Shown: in pieces, positions 30,199 through 34,194 of the stretch
How positions within the stretch are numbered: the first letter of the stretch is position 1
How the letters are laid out: every line of letters begins with the position of its first letter
NCBI GenBank assembly: GCA_036490795.1
Contig: DASXDG010000158.1
Coordinates: 1-34,194, forward strand
Length of the DNA: 34,194 nt
Source of the DNA: JAFARZ01 sp036490795
GTDB lineage: Bacteria; Actinomycetota; Actinomycetes; Streptosporangiales; Streptosporangiaceae
Reading direction: 5' to 3'
Notes under the pieces: generated by a model
Database searches by the model: none
What the model saw: only the letters and a program-made list of their open reading frames with translations
What the model was told of the DNA's origin: nothing
Position numbers and translations under genes: made by a program

Positions 30199-30924
30199 TC
30201 ACGCCTCGGCAAAGCTTGCCTGGAGCAGTTCGGTGATCTTGTCGCCGGCCGCGACCACCGCGCCGGCGTGCAGCCTGCCCGGTGAGCGGGTCAGCCGCTC
30301 GATCGGTCCGGATACTGAGATGGCGGCGATCACCTTGCCGCCAGGGCCGCGCACGGGTGCCGACACCGAGGCGACGCCAGGCTCGCGTTCGGCGGCGGTG
30401 GCCGCCCAGCCGCGCCTGCGCACCTGAGCCAAGGCCGTCGCGGTGAACTTCGCGGCGCGCAGGCCCCGGTGCATCCGGCTGCCGTCCTCCCAGGCGAGCA
30501 GCACCTGCGCCGCCGAGCCGGCCGTCATCGGCAGCGCCGCGCCGACCGGGACGGTGTCCCGCAGACCGCTGGTCCGCTCGGCGGCGGCCACGCAGATCCG
30601 CGCGTCGGTGTGGGCACGGTAGAGCTGGGCGCTTTCCCCGGTGATGTCCCTGAGCTGGATCAAGATGGGCTGGGCGATGGTCAGCAGCCGGTCCTCGCCG
30701 GCCGCCGCGGCCAGTTCCCCGATCCTGGGCCCGAGCACGAAACGCCCCTGGGTATCCCTGGCCAGCATCCGGTGCGCCTCCAGGGCGACGGCGATCCGGT
30801 GCGCGGTAGGCCTGGCCAGCCCAGTGGCCTGAACTAGCTGGGCGAGCGAAGCCGGTCCTTCTTCCAGGGCGGTGAGTACGGAAACCGTCTTGTCCAGAAC
30901 GCCGACTCCGCTAGAGTTGTTCAT
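30199..30924 (-). CDS. ndgR: IclR-family regulator of leucine genes (NdgR/LtbR-like)
   Basis: 241 residues. N-terminal winged helix (GVLDKTVSVLTALEEGPASLAQLVQATGLARPTAHRIAVALEAHRML) and IclR effector domain (YRAHTDARICVAAAERTSGLRDTVPVGAALPMTAGSAAQVLLAW ... ASVSAPVRGPGGKVIAAISVSGPIERL). Divergent from leuCD, the fixed position of NdgR (Streptomyces) and LtbR (Corynebacterium), which repress leuCD and affect amino-acid-dependent growth. ATG 30924 with an AT-rich CATTAT 7 nt upstream, so probably leaderless. Confidence 0.9.
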   Translation of the reverse strand: MNNSSGVGVLDKTVSVLTALEEGPASLAQLVQATGLARPTAHRIAVALEAHRMLARDTQGRFVLGPRIGELAAAAGEDRLLTIAQPILIQLRDITGESAQLYRAHTDARICVAAAERTSGLRDTVPVGAALPMTAGSAAQVLLAWEDGSRMHRGLRAAKFTATALAQVRRRGWAATAAEREPGVASVSAPVRGPGGKVIAAISVSGPIERLTRSPGRLHAGAVVAAGDKITELLQASFAEA

Positions 30925-30938
30925 GTAATGAATAATGT

Positions 30939-30957
30939 CGTCTCGGATTGTGAGACG
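30939..30957. promoter_or_regulatory. Inverted repeat in the ndgR-leuC gap, likely NdgR operator
   Basis: CGTCTC / GAGACG arms with a 7-bp AT-rich spacer, between the divergent starts at 30924 and 30990. The size and TCTC/GAGA character are what an IclR dimer site here should look like, so it could control both directions. Confidence 0.6.
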
Positions 30958-30989
30958 TCAAGTCGGCTGAAGGAAGGAGAGGGGCCACG

Positions 30990-32405
30990 ATGACGAGCCC
31001 ACCTCGTACGCTCGCGGAGAAGATCTGGGACGCCCATCTGGTGCGAAGCGCGGAGGGCGAGCCCGACCTGCTCTATATCGACCTTCACCTGATCCATGAG
31101 GTGACCAGCCCGCAGGCATTCGACGGGCTGCGGGACGCGGGCCGCCCGGTGCGCCGGCCGGACCTGACCGTCGCCACCGAGGACCACAACGTGCCGACGC
31201 TCGGCGTCACCGGCCCCGGCCTGCCGCTGACCGGCGCTGGCTCACCGGTGACCGACCCGGTATCGCGGGAGCAGCTGGAGACGCTGCGGAAGAACTGCGC
31301 GGAGTTCGGCATCGCGCTGTACCCGATGGGGGATGCCAGCCAGGGCGTGGTGCACGTGATCGGGCCGCAGCTCGGGCTGACCCAGCCGGGCACCACGATC
31401 GTCTGCGGTGACTCGCACACCTCGACCCACGGCGCGTTCGGCGCGCTGGCGTTCGGCATCGGCACCAGCGAGGTCGAGCACGTGCTGGCCACCCAGACGC
31501 TGCCGCAGCGCCGTCCCAAGACGATGGCCGTCAACGTGGCAGGCGCGCTCCCGCCAGGCGTGTCCGCGAAGGACCTGATCCTGGCGATCATCGCCCAGAT
31601 CGGCACCGGCGGCGGGCAGGGGTACGTGATCGAGTACCGCGGCGAGGCCATCCGCGCGCTGTCGATGGAAGGCCGGATGACGGTCTGCAACATGTCCATC
31701 GAGGCGGGCGCGCGGGCCGGGCTGGTCGCACCCGACGAGGTGACGTTCGCGTACCTGAAGGACAAGCGGCACGCCCCGGAGGGCGAAGCCTGGGAACAGG
31801 CGGTCAGCTACTGGACCGACCTGCCCACCGACGAGGGCGCCACCTTCGACCACGAGGTCGCGATCGACGCGACCACGCTGTCACCGTACGTGACCTGGGG
31901 CACCAACCCGGGCCAGGCCCTTCCGCTGTCCGCCAGCGTGCCCGCCCCGTCCTCGCCGGAAGATGAGCGCGCCCTCGAGTACATGGGCCTGACCACCGGC
32001 ACCCCGCTGCGCGACGTCGCGGTGGACACCGTGTTCGTGGGCTCGTGCACCAACGGCCGGATCGAGGACCTGCGCACGGTCGCCTCGATCATCAACGGCC
32101 GCCAGGTCGCCGACGGCGTCCGGATGCTGGTCGTGCCCGGCTCGATGGCGGTCCGCGCGGCCGCCGAGGCCGAAGGACTCGACACGATCTTCACCGAAGC
32201 GGGCGCGGAATGGCGTGGCGCCGGCTGCTCGATGTGCCTGGGCATGAACCCGGACACGCTGGCGCCGGGGGAGCGCAGCGCGTCCACGTCGAACCGGAAC
32301 TTCGAAGGCCGGCAGGGCAAGGGCGGCCGGACCCACCTGGTATCGCCAGCGGTCGCCGCCGCCACCGCGGTCACCGGGCACCTCGCCACCCCCGCCGACC
32401 TGTAA
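30990..32405 (+). CDS. leuC: 3-isopropylmalate dehydratase large subunit
   Basis: 471 residues, standard length. Aconitase-family: RTLAEKIWDAHLV, VATEDHNVPT, ICGDSHTSTHGAFGALAFGIGTSEVEHVLATQ, and the [4Fe-4S] Cys in VFVGSCTNGRIEDLR and GCSMCLGMNPD. Isomerises 2- to 3-isopropylmalate in leucine synthesis with LeuD. ATG has AAGGAGAGGGG upstream. leuD begins 21 bp after its stop. Confidence 0.98.
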   Translation: MTSPPRTLAEKIWDAHLVRSAEGEPDLLYIDLHLIHEVTSPQAFDGLRDAGRPVRRPDLTVATEDHNVPTLGVTGPGLPLTGAGSPVTDPVSREQLETLRKNCAEFGIALYPMGDASQGVVHVIGPQLGLTQPGTTIVCGDSHTSTHGAFGALAFGIGTSEVEHVLATQTLPQRRPKTMAVNVAGALPPGVSAKDLILAIIAQIGTGGGQGYVIEYRGEAIRALSMEGRMTVCNMSIEAGARAGLVAPDEVTFAYLKDKRHAPEGEAWEQAVSYWTDLPTDEGATFDHEVAIDATTLSPYVTWGTNPGQALPLSASVPAPSSPEDERALEYMGLTTGTPLRDVAVDTVFVGSCTNGRIEDLRTVASIINGRQVADGVRMLVVPGSMAVRAAAEAEGLDTIFTEAGAEWRGAGCSMCLGMNPDTLAPGERSASTSNRNFEGRQGKGGRTHLVSPAVAAATAVTGHLATPADL

Positions 32406-32426
32406 CCCAAGGGGAGTCATAACAAC

Positions 32427-33017
32427 ATGGAGCCTTTCACCCAGCACACTGGAACGGTCGCGCCGCTACGGCGGACCAACGTGGACACCGACCAGATCAT
32501 CCCGGCCGTGTGGCTCAAGCGGGTATCCCGGGCCGGCTTCGGCGAAGGCTTGTTCGCCGCCTGGCGGGAAGACCCGTCGTTCGTGCTCAACCAGCCGCGG
32601 TACGACGGCTCGACGATACTGGTCGCGGGCACCGATTTCGGCACCGGATCCTCGCGGGAGCACGCGGTCTGGGCGCTGACCGACTACGGCTTCCGGGTGG
32701 TGATCGCGCCGAGATTCGGCGACATCTTCCGGTCGAACTCGACCAAGGCGGGCCTGCTTCCTGTCGTCCTATCGCCCGCTGAGGTCGAGGCATTGCAGGA
32801 CCTCGCCGAAGCTGACCCGTCGGCGAAGGTCACCGTGGACCTTGACGCCCGCGTCGTGCGATACGGCGACGGCGCGCAGGCGCCGTTCGAAATCGACAAC
32901 TATACCCGGTGGCGGCTGATGGAAGGTCTTGACGATATCGGCCTGACCCTCCGGCACGCCGACAGCATCTCAGTATTCGAGACGTCACGGCCCGAATGGC
33001 TGCCGGTTACCGTCTGA
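32427..33017 (+). CDS. leuD: 3-isopropylmalate dehydratase small subunit
   Basis: 196 residues. VAPLRRTNVDTDQIIPAVWLKR, GTDFGTGSSREHAVWALTDYGFRVVIAPRFGDIFRSNSTKAGLLPV: the swivel domain of the heterodimeric isomerase. In operon with leuC; ribosome site AAGGGGAG upstream. A strong terminator hairpin follows. Confidence 0.98.
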   Translation: MEPFTQHTGTVAPLRRTNVDTDQIIPAVWLKRVSRAGFGEGLFAAWREDPSFVLNQPRYDGSTILVAGTDFGTGSSREHAVWALTDYGFRVVIAPRFGDIFRSNSTKAGLLPVVLSPAEVEALQDLAEADPSAKVTVDLDARVVRYGDGAQAPFEIDNYTRWRLMEGLDDIGLTLRHADSISVFETSRPEWLPVTV

Positions 33018-33030
33018 GTGCTCCCGTAAG

Positions 33031-33060
33031 CGCCGCGTCCCTGCTGGCAGGGACGCGGCG
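33031..33060 (+). terminator. leuCD terminator hairpin
   Basis: Perfect 14-bp arms CGCCGCGTCCCTGC / GCAGGGACGCGGCG with a 2-nt spacer, 13 nt after the leuD stop. GC-rich hairpin terminator without a long U-run, usual in actinomycetes. Confidence 0.9.
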
Positions 33061-33110
33061 TATTACGCACCGCCCGCGTATTTATGCGGAAAGTGTTAGA
33101 CCCGGGCACC

Positions 33111-33137
33111 CCTGGTAACTAATCCGTCGCTACCAGG
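33111..33137. promoter_or_regulatory. Inverted repeat upstream of hup
   Basis: CCTGGTA / TACCAGG arms around 13 nt, in the 33061-33280 gap that must hold the hup promoter. Possible operator; function inferred from place only. Confidence 0.35.
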
Positions 33138-33280
33138 GCTGATTTTGGCCGACACGCCGGTCAATGTGGCCGTGGTTATTGTGCAACGGCGCCGGATCGC
33201 TTAATTTCGGGCAGGTCAGAGGTCGCGACCCCGGAAACGGAGCCCGCGCGACCTCCCGTGGGGGAACCGCAGGAGAAGAA

Positions 33281-33571
33281 ATGAACAAGCGTGATCTGAT
33301 TGACGCGATCTCGGATCGGATGGGGGACAAGAAGTCCGCGACCGATGCCGTGAACGCTGTGCTCGAAACCATTCAGTCGGCCGTCGCCGAAGGCGACAAG
33401 GTGTCGATCACCGGTTTCGGCGTTTTCGAGAAGAGCGACCGCCCGGCTCGCACGGCTCGGAACCCAGCCACCGGTGCTGCCATCGACGTGCCGGCCACCT
33501 CGGTGCCGAAGTTCCGTGCCGGTGCCGACTTCAAGGCGCTGGTCAACAGCACCAAGACGAAGAAGAAGTAG
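33281..33571 (+). CDS. hup: HU-family nucleoid protein (short form)
   Basis: 96 residues, MNKRDLIDAISDRMGDKKSATDAV..., the DNA-binding arm region GFGVFEKSDRPARTARNPATGAAI and a Lys-rich C-terminus (STKTKKK). No long Lys/Ala tail, so the HupA/HupS-size basic form rather than the long HupB/HupS type. Non-specific DNA binding and bending. ATG preceded by AGGAG. Position after leuCD agrees with the order known in Streptomyces. Confidence 0.97.
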   Translation: MNKRDLIDAISDRMGDKKSATDAVNAVLETIQSAVAEGDKVSITGFGVFEKSDRPARTARNPATGAAIDVPATSVPKFRAGADFKALVNSTKTKKK

Positions 33572-33588
33572 CCTGCACCAGGCGCGTC

Positions 33589-33635
33589 GACGGACGGCGG
33601 CGCCGGGGGATCGCCCCCGGCAGCCGCCGTCCGTC
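33589..33635 (+). terminator. hup terminator hairpin
   Basis: Outer arms GACGGACGGCGGC / GCCGCCGTCCGTC and inner arms GCCGGGGG / CCCCCGGC with an ATCG loop and a single bulged A: 21 pairs in total, 17 nt after the hup stop. Confidence 0.92.
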
Positions 33636-33662
33636 ATGTAAGCCCAACGCGCCGCGCCCAGC

Positions 33663-33689
33663 GCGCCCCCCGCGCCCCCCGCGCCCCCC
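33663..33689. repeat. 9-bp C-rich tandem repeat
   Basis: Three perfect copies of GCGCCCCCC with degraded flanking units. Noncoding, in the hup-ddl gap (33572-34064), which also holds element B and hairpins but no gene. Confidence 0.8.
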
Positions 33690-33809
33690 GCGCCGCCCCG
33701 CGCGGCCCCACCTGTCCCGGCGCTCCCCGCCCCGGCCGGACGCAGCCCCAGTGGTCACATCGGCACCAGCCAGCACGAGTGACCCGCTGGCACCGCCCTG
33801 CCTCCGTTA

Positions 33810-33894
33810 ACGCGGTAATTGTTTCCAACGCGGTAAAAAACCATGCTGTGAGCAGGTATTTCTTCCGTGTAGGACATAGTTACCGCGCTAATCA
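33810..33894. ncRNA. Conserved noncoding element, copy B (possible structured RNA or cis element)
   Basis: Second copy of the element at 19942-20019, same spacing throughout, sharing the core TGCTGTGAGCA (33844-33854). Boundary inverted repeat CGCGGTAA (33811-33818) / TTACCGCG (33880-33887), one base pair exchanged relative to copy A. Lies between the convergent hup and ddl genes and is AT-richer than its surroundings. Strand and role unknown. Confidence 0.5.
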
Positions 33895-33929
33895 CCAGGC
33901 GGTGCACTCGGCCGCGCGGTGCCCGCGAC

Positions 33930-33983
33930 GCCTGTGACGCCAGAGGTCATCGTGACGCGGATGACCTCAGGCGTGGCACAGGC
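33930..33983. terminator. Long hairpin between convergent hup and ddl
   Basis: Seven-, five- and nine-bp arm segments (GCCTGTG/CACAGGC, ACGCC/GGCGT, GAGGTCATC/GATGACCTC) broken by one A-A mismatch and a two-base bulge, loop of 8 nt. Lies 82 nt beyond the ddl stop; probable terminator of ddl, able to work in both directions. Confidence 0.65.
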
Positions 33984-33992
33984 AACCGCCAC

Positions 33993-34028
33993 CGCCCCCC
34001 GGCGCTCCGCCGCCCCCCGGCGCTCCGC
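33993..34028. repeat. 18-bp tandem duplication near the ddl 3' end
   Basis: Two perfect copies of CGCCCCCCGGCGCTCCGC, noncoding, 37 bases beyond the ddl stop. Confidence 0.85.
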
Positions 34029-34064
34029 CGGGCGCGGACGGCGGACCGCCGCTACGGTGGGCGC

Positions 34065-34194
34065 CTAGCGCAACCCGGGGCGCTTGGCCAGTGCCGTTCT
34101 GATGATCCGGTCCATGAGGGCGGTCATCGGGAGGCCGGTGGCGGCCCACATCATCGGGAAGCCGGACGCGGCGGTCATCCCCGGCATGGTGTTG
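34065..34194 (-). CDS. ddl: D-alanine--D-alanine ligase, C-terminal fragment (partial at right edge)
   Basis: The last 42 codons of a minus-strand gene entering from the right edge and ending at TAG 34065-34067. NTMPGMTAASGFPMMWAATG contains the conserved Asn-Thr and Pro-Gly of the ligase metal/phosphate site, followed by the C-terminal helix (LMDRIIRTALAKR). Joins two D-alanines for peptidoglycan. Placement near leuCD-hup fits actinomycete gene order. Confidence 0.88.
   Translation of the reverse strand, partial: NTMPGMTAASGFPMMWAATGLPMTALMDRIIRTALAKRPGLR

Overview
High-GC window (coding strands rich in G/C third positions) from an actinomycete, most likely a Streptomyces/Streptosporangiales-type organism. 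Support comes from the ndgR-leuC-leuD-hup order, a DtxR/IdeR-type iron box, GTG/TTG starts, leaderless-looking promoters and many small translationally coupled operons. No insertion sequence, CRISPR array, rRNA or phage gene was seen.

Layout. 1-1.4 kb: a secreted lytic transglycosylase-like gene (minus strand, open to the left edge) whose reading frame runs antisense through a tRNA-Glu gene, then a 76-residue GntR-type regulator behind a 24-bp palindrome. 1.5-5.8 kb: an ABC exporter pair, a divergent NarL-type two-component system and a LapA-domain membrane protein. 5.8-9.1 kb: a MocR-type regulator divergent from an EamA transporter, sharing a perfect 22-bp operator-like repeat, followed by a B3/4-domain protein. 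9.3-12.5 kb: histidine kinase, degenerate kinase and response regulator in one coupled operon. 12.6-13.4 kb: a sucrase/ferredoxin-like protein. 13.6-19.2 kb: a four-gene NRPS-independent siderophore (NIS) operon (ATP-grasp, two IucA/IucC synthetases, PLP decarboxylase) under a near-consensus iron box and followed by a perfect 56-bp palindrome. Its gene order matches the vibrioferrin pvsA-B-D-E order without the pvsC exporter. 19.4-27.1 kb: a small His-rich secreted protein, a GT-C-like membrane protein, class I DAHP synthase, an S53 peptidase and two further secreted proteins. 27.1-30 kb: proton-translocating transhydrogenase (pntAa-pntAb-pntB). 30.2-34.2 kb: ndgR-like IclR regulator divergent from leuC-leuD, then hup, and the 3' end of ddl at the right edge.

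How it fits together. The iron-controlled operon would assemble a citrate-type carboxylate siderophore. The leuCD/ndgR block and DAHP synthase serve amino-acid biosynthesis, and the transhydrogenase balances NADPH. The two kinase operons and the MocR/EamA pair are self-contained sensing or export modules.

Most unusual signals: the vibrioferrin-like operon in an actinomycete; a noncoding element of about 78 nt present twice (19942-20019 and 33810-33887) with a conserved inverted repeat that shows one compensatory base-pair change; the 56-bp perfect palindrome; the reading frame through tRNA-Glu; and short tandem-repeat expansions both inside genes and, as 16-bp arrays, exactly at two convergent gene junctions.
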